Assembly: GCA_964611645.1 (NCBI GenBank)
Contig: CAZTAO010000014.1
Span: 1-64,000 of the forward strand
Direction of reading: 5' to 3'
DNA length: 64,000 nt
Origin: CAZTAO01 sp964611645
GTDB lineage: Bacteria; Armatimonadota; UBA5829
The stretch's first letter is position 1; each line of letters begins with the position of its first letter. The notes beneath the pieces are model-generated. The model searched no databases and was not told the origin of the DNA. It saw nothing but the letters and a program-made list of their open reading frames with translations. Shown here piece by piece: positions 52,539 to 60,893 of this stretch. A program made the position numbers and the translations under genes.

Positions 52539-54794
52539 GTGCATCCTCTGCCTCCTGAAGTTAAGCAACTTATTGAGCCGACCCTTGATGGGGAGGCGGT
52601 CGACCTTGTTGTCCAGAGCGACCTCAATGATGACGGTCAGCTTGGCCGGCAGTGGCTTATCCGGACCGACAAGCGGCTGATGGTTGTGGGCGAGACCGAT
52701 GGCATGCCCACCCTTGAGCGCCAGATCGCACTTTCCGAGGTTGTGGATGCCCGGGCTGAGCCTATGATCGGCAGCGGGTGTTTGTTTGCCAACGTGAACG
52801 GCGAGCTTGTGCCCCTCATCAGATACACCAATTCCCTTGCCAAGGAGTTTGGCCACGTTGCACGCCGGTTGCAGGCTGCCGCCAAAGGTGAGAAGCCTCC
52901 GGCCACAACCGACGAAGACCGCACCCGCCGATGCCCCAAGTGCGCATTCCCGCTGGAGACAGGCTCATCGGTCTGTCCCAACTGCATCGACCGCACACGT
53001 GCGGTCCGCAGGCTGCTGGGTTATGTTGCGCCGTACAAATGGCTCACCATCATTGCCGCACTGCTCACCCTGGCCAACCAGTCGCTGATGCTGCTTCCGC
53101 CATACCTTACGAAGGTTTTGGTGGATGACGTTTTGCGAAAGGCTGACACATTTCGTGACGCCTCGGGCCAGGTATATGCTCCGGAAGCCTCGAAGCTCAT
53201 CCTCACACTCAGCTACATAGTGATTGCGCTGGTCGGGTCCAAGATACTGGGGACCGTTCTTGGCATAATCCAGAGCCGGATATCGGCGCGCCTGGGTTCG
53301 AGGATAGTCCATGACATCAGGATGGAGCTCTACTCGGCGCTGGAGCGGCTGACTGTCGGGTTCTTCGACAAACGCCAGACCGGGGCCGTGATCTCCCGGG
53401 TATCGCAGGACACAAGCTCCCTCCAGGACTTCCTCGCGGGCGATGTCCAGATGATGATCTCCAACCTGCTGGTGCTGATACTGGTGTTGGTGATCCTCTT
53501 CCAGCAGAACTGGCAGCTTGCCGCGTGGACCATTATCCCCGTCCCATTCGCGGCCATCGCCGCGACCCTGGTCTTTACCCGGCTGCGGTGGGTATTCCGG
53601 CGGGTGTGGCACAGGTGGTCGAAGCTCCACAGTGTTATGTCCGATTCCCTGCAGGGCTTGCGGGTGGTGAAGGCGTTTGCTCAGGAAGAGCGTGAGATAT
53701 CCCGGTTCGAGAGGCGCAGCCGCGACCTCTACGTGGCAAGCATGCAGGCCGAGCAGACTTGGGCGACTCTGCTTCCTATTCTCTGGTTCGTGCTCACTGC
53801 GGGGCAGTTCATTGTGTGGTACGCCGGTGGGATAGGGGTTATTCGAGGAACCGATGTTACCATCGGCACTCTGATCATGTTCATCGGTTACGTGGGGATG
53901 CTCTACCATCCGCTGCAGATGGTCACCAGAATGTGGGACTGGGTTGGCCGGTGTCTGGCGGCTTCCGAGCGGGTTTTTGAGATAATAGACTCGCCGAGGG
54001 AAGAAGAGGATGCCGAGAACAAAGTCCGCCTGCCGGATATGTCCGGGGCAGTCACGTTCAAGCGCGTAACCTTCGGCTACGACAAGAACTACCCCGTCCT
54101 TCATGACATCAACATAGATGTAAAGCCCGGGGAAATGATCGGGCTGGTGGGGCATTCCGGCGCGGGGAAATCTACAATGATCAACCTGCTCGCGCGGTTC
54201 TACCTGGCGCAGGAAGGGTCGATTGAGATAGACGGCGTTGACATCAAGAACATCAGCTTGGATGATCTGCGTCGACAGATAGGCACGGTGCCGCAGGAGT
54301 CGTATTTGTTCTCTGGCACGGTCAGCGACAACATAGCCTACTCGAAGAAGGATGCCACCCCCGAAGAGATCATCCGCGCCGCCAAAGCTGCCAACGCCCA
54401 CGATTTCATCGTTAACCTGCCCGACGGCTACGAGACCCAGGTAGGCGAGCGGGGCCAATCGCTGTCCGGCGGCGAGAGGCAGAGGATAGCCATAGCGCGC
54501 GCCATTCTGCACGACCCCAAGATACTCATTCTTGACGAAGCCACAAGCTCCGTTGATTCCGGGACAGAGAAGCAGATCCAGGAAGCTTTGTCTCGTCTGG
54601 TACAGAACAGGACCACATTCGCCATAGCGCACAGGCTTTCGACACTGCGGCACGCGGACCGGCTGCTGGTGCTGGAGAAGGGCAAGCAGGCCGAACTGGG
54701 CACGCACGAAGAACTGGTGGCGCTGGGCGGAGTATACGCGAAGCTGATAGACGCGCAGAACGAGATGTCCAAACTGATTGCGTTGGGTGGGTAG
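52539..54794 (+). CDS. ABC exporter with N-terminal PH-like domain and zinc ribbon
   Basis: The 751-residue protein (GTG 52539) has three parts. Residues 1-115 form a soluble domain (RQWLIRTDKRLMVVGETDGM, LSEVVDARAE) resembling a PH-like fold. Residues 131-149 form a zinc ribbon with Cys132, Cys135, Cys146 and Cys149. From about 160 a complete half-size exporter follows: six TM helices, an ExbB-like coupling segment (VVKAFAQEEREISRFERRS), Walker A GHSGAGKST (538-546), signature LSGGERQRIAIARA and ILDEATSSVDSGTE. It should act as a homodimer. The DUF1854 gene 100 bp downstream is the known partner of a subset of these transporters, described in cyanophycin-associated loci of other bacteria. 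No cyanophycin gene is in the window. Confidence 0.88.
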   Translation: MHPLPPEVKQLIEPTLDGEAVDLVVQSDLNDDGQLGRQWLIRTDKRLMVVGETDGMPTLERQIALSEVVDARAEPMIGSGCLFANVNGELVPLIRYTNSLAKEFGHVARRLQAAAKGEKPPATTDEDRTRRCPKCAFPLETGSSVCPNCIDRTRAVRRLLGYVAPYKWLTIIAALLTLANQSLMLLPPYLTKVLVDDVLRKADTFRDASGQVYAPEASKLILTLSYIVIALVGSKILGTVLGIIQSRISARLGSRIVHDIRMELYSALERLTVGFFDKRQTGAVISRVSQDTSSLQDFLAGDVQMMISNLLVLILVLVILFQQNWQLAAWTIIPVPFAAIAATLVFTRLRWVFRRVWHRWSKLHSVMSDSLQGLRVVKAFAQEEREISRFERRSRDLYVASMQAEQTWATLLPILWFVLTAGQFIVWYAGGIGVIRGTDVTIGTLIMFIGYVGMLYHPLQMVTRMWDWVGRCLAASERVFEIIDSPREEEDAENKVRLPDMSGAVTFKRVTFGYDKNYPVLHDINIDVKPGEMIGLVGHSGAGKSTMINLLARFYLAQEGSIEIDGVDIKNISLDDLRRQIGTVPQESYLFSGTVSDNIAYSKKDATPEEIIRAAKAANAHDFIVNLPDGYETQVGERGQSLSGGERQRIAIARAILHDPKILILDEATSSVDSGTEKQIQEALSRLVQNRTTFAIAHRLSTLRHADRLLVLEKGKQAELGTHEELVALGGVYAKLIDAQNEMSKLIALGG

Positions 54795-54801
54795 TGCATC
54801 A

Positions 54802-54876
54802 ACGTCACCCTGAACTTGATTCAGGGTCTACGCTCTTCTTGAGGTTATGGATGCTGAATCAAGTTCAGCATGACGT
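54802..54876. repeat. GTCACCCTGAACTTGATTCA / TGCTGAATCAAGTTCAGCAT repeat, copy 1
   Basis: The outer arms ACGTCA and TGACGT and internal CCCTGAACTTGATTCAGGG and GCTGAATCAAGTTCAGC are inverted. The copy at 63403-63466 is nearly identical with T/A changes that keep pairing. It separates the exporter from the DUF1854 gene. Such units are widespread among bacterial genomes. Confidence 0.8.
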
Positions 54877-54893
54877 GGTTTTGTAGGTGAACG

Positions 54894-55469
54894 ATGTCTG
54901 AGGAAGAGAAAACACAACTAGAGACGGCTGCAAGCGAAACTGTCCCAGCCGAGAAGCCGCAAGGCGAGGATCTGGATAGGGCAGTGAACGTGCGGTACCT
55001 GGACCCTGGGACATTTTCGATGTTCCGTGGGGAGCAGGATTCGCTGCGGATGAGCGTGAATGAAGACAGATCATATCTTGGTGTGTTTCCACGGAGGTCT
55101 TTTCCATACACATATAGAAGTAGCTATATATCGCTTCGCGACGCCGCGGGTGAGGAGATCGGAATTATCCGAGACCTCAAGGAACTCCGCAAGGAGTGGC
55201 GGGGCTGGGTGGAAGATGCGCTGAATATGCGCTATTTCGTACCGATAGTAGAATCGATCCGAAGTGTGAGACAGCGATACGGTGGGATGGAATGGAACAT
55301 CCTCACGGACCGCGGTCCCAGGAAGATGGTTACTAAGCACATCCGCGACACGATTGTTGAGATCGATGTCGGGCGGTACATAATGAACGATGTGGACGGA
55401 AACCGCTATGAACTGAATGTCCGGTATCTCGACGAACCGGCCAAGCGGATTATGGAGAGGCTGCTTTAA
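54894..55469 (+). CDS. DUF1854 family protein
   Basis: The 191-residue protein has the DUF1854 core: VNVRYLDPGTFSMFRGEQ, YISLRDAAGEEIGIIRDLKE, WVEDALNMRYFVPIVESI, WNILTDRGPRKMVTK and NDVDGNRYELNVRYLDEPAK. Members sit next to ABC exporters of the kind found directly upstream and have unknown biochemical function. AGGTGA precedes the ATG at 54894. There is no signal peptide or TM segment, so it is cytosolic and probably contacts the transporter's soluble N-terminal domain or its cargo (inference). The first 30 residues are a variable acidic lead. Confidence 0.85.
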   Translation: MSEEEKTQLETAASETVPAEKPQGEDLDRAVNVRYLDPGTFSMFRGEQDSLRMSVNEDRSYLGVFPRRSFPYTYRSSYISLRDAAGEEIGIIRDLKELRKEWRGWVEDALNMRYFVPIVESIRSVRQRYGGMEWNILTDRGPRKMVTKHIRDTIVEIDVGRYIMNDVDGNRYELNVRYLDEPAKRIMERLL

Positions 55470-55494
55470 GTACTGAAACGGTACTGTTTTTACC

Positions 55495-55523
55495 TTGACA
55501 AGCTTTGCGCCTGATGCTACAGT
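55495..55523 (+). promoter_or_regulatory. Sigma70 promoter of the 64-residue gene
   Basis: A perfect TTGACA (55495-55500), an exact 17-nt spacer and TACAGT (55518-55523). The start point would be near 55530, with an 80-nt leader before GGAGAGGACC and the ATG at 55611. Confidence 0.72.
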
Positions 55524-55610
55524 GTTAGATACTTGGTATCAGGTCTAGTATCGGCAGTGCGGGCGCGGGCAGCCGCAGCGTGCACTGGACAAACCAATAG
55601 GGAGAGGACC

Positions 55611-55805
55611 ATGTCAGAATCAATGCCCGAGCCGATTAAAGGCCAAAAGTTCCGGAAGATAGATGATGACACCGTGTGGATTGTCGAGGGATGGGAGCCC
55701 CAGGGCTTGCTTACGCTTCGGGAACTAGGAGAGGTATACAGTACGCTGTACTCAGCAGGGCTTTTCTGGAAGGACTGGGAACTAGTACCCGACGAGCAGG
55801 CATAA
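55611..55805 (+). CDS. Small acidic protein of unknown function (64 residues)
   Basis: The ATG at 55611 has GGAGAGG upstream and a strong promoter at 55495-55523. The frame is open further upstream to 55533, but that part lacks a ribosome-binding site. The product reads SMPEPIKGQKFRKIDDDTVW, then a central TLRELGEVYSTLYS helix and a C-terminal WKDWELVPDEQ. There is no signal peptide, cysteine pair or DNA-binding motif. I do not recognise a family. Codon use and the control signals argue for a real gene. Confidence 0.65.
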   Translation: MSESMPEPIKGQKFRKIDDDTVWIVEGWEPQGLLTLRELGEVYSTLYSAGLFWKDWELVPDEQA

Positions 55806-55861
55806 CGCTCTCCGTGCTTCTAGCCTGGATAGATGCAGCCCTGGTAAGTTGGCTTAGTGAT

Positions 55862-55870
55862 TGGTATAGT
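55862..55870 (+). promoter_or_regulatory. Extended -10 promoter candidate upstream of the 1443-residue surface protein
   Basis: TGGTATAGT at 55862-55870 combines a TGn extension with TATAGT. The -35 (TGGTAA at 55842-55847, 17-nt spacer) is weak, as is usual for extended -10 promoters. The start near 55877 gives a leader of about 58 nt. Confidence 0.4.
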
Positions 55871-55934
55871 TTCGGCTGACGTCGAGAGTCAGTCCGTCTG
55901 ATTTTGCGAGATGATCGCGCAAGGAGTGTAAGCG

Positions 55935-58900
55935 ATGAGTTGGAAGACAATTCCGGTCTACCTGGTGGCATTCATTACATTGGTGGCGTTTGTGGCGTTG
56001 GGGTCCGTGTCGGCATATGCCGCCGTGACCAAGCGTGTTTCGATCTCCTCCGGCGGAGTGCAGGGAGATGGCGATAGCGGGTACTTTGTATCTCCACCAA
56101 CGACGGACATAGGTGAAGTGTCAATCAGTGCGGACGGAAGGTACATTGCGTTTCAGTCCACTGCCACGAATCTTGTTGCGAACGATACGAACGCCAAGTC
56201 CGACATATTCGTTCGGGACAGGCAGACCGGCGTCACCGAACGCGTGTCTGTTTCCTCTGTTGGGGAAGAGGGGAATGATGACAGTTTCGCCCCATCGATC
56301 AGCGCGGACGGCAGGTATGTTGTTTTTGTTTCGACAGCCAACATGCTGGTCTCCGGCGACACCGCCGGCCACGCCGATGTGTTTGTTCGAGACAGACAGA
56401 CCGGCGTCACAGAGCGCGTCTCAGTATCCTCTAGCGGAGTTGAGGGAGACGATGCCAGCAGCAGTGGAACCTTAGATAATGGGTATTATCGGCACGTGCC
56501 GCCCTCAATCAGTGGCGACGGCAGGTACGTTGCGTTTGAATCGCAAGCAAAGAACTTTGCCACTGTTGTTGCGTACGAAAATGTGTTCGTTCGTGACAGG
56601 GAAACCGGCATCACTGAACTCGTCTCTCAGTCGTCTACAGGGGAAGCAGGGAACAAGAATAGCGGGGTCCCGTCAATCAGCGCTGATGGCAGGTATGTAG
56701 CGTTTGCATCAGGTGCAACAAACTTGGTTGCCGGTGACACAAACGCCAACACAGACGTGTTCGTTCGCGACCGTCAATCGGCTGCTACCGAGCGTCTGAG
56801 CGTCTCACCGAGCGGGGCAGAGGGTGACGGAGTCAGCCGGTTCCCATCGATTAGCAGGGACGGCACGTGCGTCGTGTTCATTTCCTTGGCTACGAACCTG
56901 GTAGACGGAGGTTCAAACGGACATAGGCAAGTATACGTTCTCAACAGGGCGACTGGGGTTATGGAGCGCGCTTCCGTCTCCTCCGGCGGGGTTCAGGGGA
57001 ACGACGACTGTTACCACGCGAGGATTAGCGGGGACGGCAGGTACGTTGTGTTCGCTTCGGATGCCACCAATCTTGCCACGGACGATACGAACACTAAGAC
57101 AGACATATTCCTGCGCGACAGGCAGACACACGTTACTGAGCGCGTATCCCTCACCTCAGACCTTTCCATCCCGGCACAGCAGGCGAGTGGTAACAGCTAC
57201 TTCCCGTCAGTCGGCGACGATGGCAAGTATGTCGCGTTTGGGTCCGATGCCACGAACCTTGTCGCTGGCGATACGAATGCCAAGAAAGACGTGTTCGTCC
57301 GCGATAGAAGCGACACGCCCGCTGTGGACCTGACAGTAACGATAAACCAGGCGGTGGGACAGGATGACCCGGCAACCTCCGAGCCGATCAACTTCACTGT
57401 TGTGTTCAACCAGGCGGTCGCCGACTTTGTTACCGGTGACGTCATCATAGCCGGCTCGGCCCCCGGCACGAAGACTGCCACTGTTACCGCAGTGGACGAT
57501 AAGAAAATGGCCTACAATGTTGCCGTGAGTGGCATGACCGGCAGCGGCACTGTGATTGCCCGAATCGCGGTTGGCGTTGCCCACAATTCCGATGGGGACG
57601 CAAACCTGGCATCGACGAGCACCGACAATACCGTCAGCTACGTCGCTCCAGTGGTCACCCCGGTGTTTGACCCGGATGGCGGCACATTTGACGCTCCGGT
57701 TGATGTCAAGGTGACCTGCCCTGCCATAGGCGCCAAGATTTACTACACGACGGATGGCCGGACCCCGACCAATGCAGACCGCCTCGTGCCGATCACGGGC
57801 ATAGTCAGGGTTGACCGGACAATGACTCTGAAGGCCAGAGCATATAAGACGGGTAACAGCCCTAGCGCGACCAAATCGGCGTTCTTCCAGATAACCGGCG
57901 GCACCAATGACTTCCGCCTCTCGCCTACTTTTGTTGTGGAACTTCCGTTTACCGACGAGTTGGACACCAGCTACTACACCGAGTCCGTGGACGACCCCGC
58001 GATTCCGTGCTTTGATGACGGTCGCAAAGGATTCTGCACGGCCTGGTGGACGGTCACGCTGCCTAAATCCACGATAGTGACTGCCTCTACAGCGGGCAGT
58101 GACTACGATACCATCCTGGCTGTCTACACTCAGGACGCGGATGGGAGACTCCACAGCGCGGCCTGCAACGACAACGCATCGGATGCGGTCGATACCTCCG
58201 AGTTGCAGTTTTACGCTGAACCTGATGTGACCTACGTCTTGGAGATAGCTTCATACTACATCGGTGGTGGCAGGACGCTCCTGAGCCTCACGGGCGAGCC
58301 GATCACGCTGCCTGTGACCACGGCGACCCCGGATGGCGGAGTCTACAATACGGACGTGACCGTGACGCTTACGGCGGAGACGCCCAACTCGCCGCCGGAG
58401 CCGACCACATACTTCTCGCTTGACGGTAACGACCCGCTGGCGACCGGCGCATTCAAGTATGTTGTGCCGATTACCATTTCTTCGACGTCGATTCTGAAAG
58501 TGTTCTCGGTGGACAAGGACGGCAACAAAGAACCGGTCAAGACCATTCTCTACGTGATAGACAAGGTTCAGCCCACCTGCGAGGCGACGATTGACCCGGA
58601 CGCTCGGTTTGTTACCCCGTTGGTGTTCAACGCCGTGTTCTCCGAACCTGTAACGGGCATGGGCGCGAGCGCTGTGGCTGTTACGGGCGGCACAATGACA
58701 GCGTTCTCGGGCACGGGAAACACCTACACCGTGTCGGTTATGCCGGCGGGCGGAGTTGATGTTACTTTCCGGGTGCGTGGAGGAACGGTTGCTGACGCTG
58801 CCGGGAACCTGAACATAGGGTCCAACACCGTGGTGGTGGCTCACGACACCGTTCTGCCTTCCTGCACTGTGACCGGGCCTGCGTTCTCCAAGACGGCTCC

Positions 58901-60266
58901 GATCACTTACAACATAGCCTTCTCCGAGCCGGTGACTGGCCTTACCAGCGCCGATTCGAAGATCGCTGTGACCGGTGGCACAAAGGGCACTCTGAGTGGA
59001 AGCGGCGCGAGCTACACTCTTGTGGTTACTGAACCCGTTGACGGACCAGTCACCTGCCGCGTTCTCGCGAATGCGGTTGTTGATGGTTTCGGAAACGGCA
59101 ATACTATCTCCAACCTGTGCACGGTGCAATATGACACCAAGCAGCCGACAGTTACCGTGACGGCGCCGACCTCACCGACCAATACAACGCCGATACCGTT
59201 CCTGATCAAGTTCAGCGAGACAGTGACCGGGTTGTCGGCTGCGGGCATTACCGTTACCGGTGGGACCAAAGGCGAGCTGACTGGTTCGTTGACCACCTAC
59301 ACCCTGCTTGTAACCCCGTCCGGCGACGGCCAGTTGTCCTGCAAGGTTGACACCGCAGCGGCGCACGATGCTGCCGGTAACCTGAGCAAAGTCTCGAATG
59401 CCGCGGTTGTGGTATATGCGGATACACCACCGGTTATCAAGATCACCAGCCCGGTGGTCAGGCCGACTACAAGGTCCTGCGACTTCGTGAACGTGGCCGG
59501 AACAGCCACGGACAATGCGAGGGTCACGTCGGTGACCTGGATATCTGACCGCGGTGGAAGTGGCACGTGCACCGGGACGACAGACTGGTCCGCGAAGATA
59601 ACTCTGCAGCCCGGCAAGAACCTGATCACACTCACTGCCACGGATACTGCGTCGAAGACGACCGATGCGTTGCTGACAGCCACATACGTGGTCATCTCGC
59701 CTGAGGACGTTTGGACCGGCATGACCATGGTGTCCATACCGGTGATACCGGATTCCACCGATCCCAAGGTGGTGGTTGGATTCTCCGGGAACAACTGGCT
59801 GGGCTTCGATACCCCGTCCAACAGCTACTACAGGTACCCCAACGCCAAGGCGATGTTCGCTCCGGTTGAGTCGGCCATCGGCAGAGGGTTCTGGGCGACT
59901 TTCGATGATACAATCTCGGTTGTGAACGGCACCATTCCTAACCAGGAAGTTGCGGCTTCAATCGCCCTGCAGCCTGGCTGGAACCTGGTAGGCCATCCGT
60001 TCACCTATCCTGTGACCTGGTATCTCACTGAGTTGAAGGTTCAGGAACCGGGCAAGTCGGCAACTCCTATCGGGAATGCGCCGTCAGTAGTGGCCAGCTT
60101 CGCGTGGGGCTGGAATCCGGTTGCGGGCGGCACGGGAAGCTACGTGCTCGTGACTGATCCCAGATATGTGCCCACCGCCAAGAGCACACTCGAACCCTGG
60201 AAGGGATACTGGATAAGGGCATACAAAGAGTGCACGCTGATAATTCCCGCCATTCGCGCACACTAG
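55935..60266 (+). CDS. Large exported surface protein: TolB-like propeller, Ig-like repeats, chitobiase-type and C-terminal domain
   Basis: The 1443-residue protein has a Sec signal (to about residue 30). Seven or so propeller blades (about 31-455) repeat SISADGRYVAF, ATNLVAGDTNAxxDVFVRDR and QTGVTERVSVSSxG in the TolB/PD40 style. Then follow an Ig-like module (about 457-570), a CHB_HEX_C_1-type domain (YYTTDGRTPTNADR), a beta-sandwich that reads FRLSPTFVVELPFTDELDT, a second YFSLDGNDPLATG module and three or more bacterial Ig-like repeats with FSEPVTGLTSA. The C-terminal 180 residues (SIPVIPDSTDPKVVVGF, QPGWNLVGHPF, GYWIRA) form an anchoring or sorting-like domain. It is likely an adhesin or polymer-binding protein. 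Confidence 0.75.
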   Translation: MSWKTIPVYLVAFITLVAFVALGSVSAYAAVTKRVSISSGGVQGDGDSGYFVSPPTTDIGEVSISADGRYIAFQSTATNLVANDTNAKSDIFVRDRQTGVTERVSVSSVGEEGNDDSFAPSISADGRYVVFVSTANMLVSGDTAGHADVFVRDRQTGVTERVSVSSSGVEGDDASSSGTLDNGYYRHVPPSISGDGRYVAFESQAKNFATVVAYENVFVRDRETGITELVSQSSTGEAGNKNSGVPSISADGRYVAFASGATNLVAGDTNANTDVFVRDRQSAATERLSVSPSGAEGDGVSRFPSISRDGTCVVFISLATNLVDGGSNGHRQVYVLNRATGVMERASVSSGGVQGNDDCYHARISGDGRYVVFASDATNLATDDTNTKTDIFLRDRQTHVTERVSLTSDLSIPAQQASGNSYFPSVGDDGKYVAFGSDATNLVAGDTNAKKDVFVRDRSDTPAVDLTVTINQAVGQDDPATSEPINFTVVFNQAVADFVTGDVIIAGSAPGTKTATVTAVDDKKMAYNVAVSGMTGSGTVIARIAVGVAHNSDGDANLASTSTDNTVSYVAPVVTPVFDPDGGTFDAPVDVKVTCPAIGAKIYYTTDGRTPTNADRLVPITGIVRVDRTMTLKARAYKTGNSPSATKSAFFQITGGTNDFRLSPTFVVELPFTDELDTSYYTESVDDPAIPCFDDGRKGFCTAWWTVTLPKSTIVTASTAGSDYDTILAVYTQDADGRLHSAACNDNASDAVDTSELQFYAEPDVTYVLEIASYYIGGGRTLLSLTGEPITLPVTTATPDGGVYNTDVTVTLTAETPNSPPEPTTYFSLDGNDPLATGAFKYVVPITISSTSILKVFSVDKDGNKEPVKTILYVIDKVQPTCEATIDPDARFVTPLVFNAVFSEPVTGMGASAVAVTGGTMTAFSGTGNTYTVSVMPAGGVDVTFRVRGGTVADAAGNLNIGSNTVVVAHDTVLPSCTVTGPAFSKTAPITYNIAFSEPVTGLTSADSKIAVTGGTKGTLSGSGASYTLVVTEPVDGPVTCRVLANAVVDGFGNGNTISNLCTVQYDTKQPTVTVTAPTSPTNTTPIPFLIKFSETVTGLSAAGITVTGGTKGELTGSLTTYTLLVTPSGDGQLSCKVDTAAAHDAAGNLSKVSNAAVVVYADTPPVIKITSPVVRPTTRSCDFVNVAGTATDNARVTSVTWISDRGGSGTCTGTTDWSAKITLQPGKNLITLTATDTASKTTDALLTATYVVISPEDVWTGMTMVSIPVIPDSTDPKVVVGFSGNNWLGFDTPSNSYYRYPNAKAMFAPVESAIGRGFWATFDDTISVVNGTIPNQEVAASIALQPGWNLVGHPFTYPVTWYLTELKVQEPGKSATPIGNAPSVVASFAWGWNPVAGGTGSYVLVTDPRYVPTAKSTLEPWKGYWIRAYKECTLIIPAIRAH

Positions 60267-60304
60267 TTCTAGTCTTGCCCGATTTTGAGAATGGAGACAG
60301 CAAT

Positions 60305-60763
60305 ATGTCAATAGCGCGAACAATGTTGAGGGTGACCGGTCTGCTGGTTGCCGTGCTGATCCTTGCGGCCCTGGCTGGATGCGGGGGCGGGTCTGGTAGC
60401 GACACGGTGGTCCCGCCGACCGATCCGCCGAGCATAACAATCGCCAGAGTGGAACTGCCGGACGGGTTCTCCTTTATGGGAGGCAACGTGACCCTCAAGG
60501 CGGTCGTGGTTGCAGACGCCGGAGTTGCGAGCGTTAAGGCGAACGTAGTCGGGCCGAGCAGCTCGGGCGACGTGGATCTGAAGTTTCTGGCTGGTGGATA
60601 CTACTCCACCACCTACAAGACCCAGCCGAATACCAGTAGTGTCGGTGCGCCGCTGGAATACACTGCGGTGTTCACGGTAACCGACAAGTCGGGGAGAACG
60701 GCAAGCAGCGATGTTATCGGGTTTGCAGTTCCGGCGCCTCCCGGCCCGCCGCCTCCTCCGTAG
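60305..60763 (+). CDS. Lipoprotein with Ig-like domain
   Basis: The 152-residue protein has a lipoprotein signal with lipobox LAGC (Cys26), followed by GGGSGSD and a single beta-sandwich domain (about 45-140: ARVELPDGFSFMGGNVTLKA, VASVKANVVGP, YTAVFTVTDKSGRTASS). It ends in a Pro-rich tail of five consecutive Pro. GGAGA precedes the ATG at 60305. It starts 38 nt after the large surface protein and is probably co-transcribed, perhaps anchoring or chaperoning it. There is no enzymatic motif. Confidence 0.75.
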   Translation: MSIARTMLRVTGLLVAVLILAALAGCGGGSGSDTVVPPTDPPSITIARVELPDGFSFMGGNVTLKAVVVADAGVASVKANVVGPSSSGDVDLKFLAGGYYSTTYKTQPNTSSVGAPLEYTAVFTVTDKSGRTASSDVIGFAVPAPPGPPPPP

Positions 60764-60832
60764 GGGGATCTCAGACGGCTTGCGAGTGGGCTGCCCCGCT
60801 GTCGGCGGAATGTAAGTTAAGATGAAAGGCTG

Positions 60833-60870
60833 AGAGCGCCGGGACTACGGTTTGTTGCCGCCGGCGCTCT
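60833..60870 (+). terminator. Perfect 10-bp hairpin after the lipoprotein gene
   Basis: AGAGCGCCGG (60833-60842) pairs exactly with CCGGCGCTCT (60861-60870) around an 18-nt loop. The following bases are TGGTTGTGATT, so the T tract is poor. It may act as a weak terminator or as protection of the upstream message. It overlaps the apparent 5' end of the radical SAM frame, which argues for the later ATG there. Confidence 0.5.
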
Positions 60871-60893
60871 TGGTTGTGATTATAGCTATTACT

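Noticed and set aside
52965..54707. Minus-strand frame (580 codons) opposite the ABC exporter
   Set aside because: The plus strand has Walker A, signature and Walker B motifs; the antisense frame has none.
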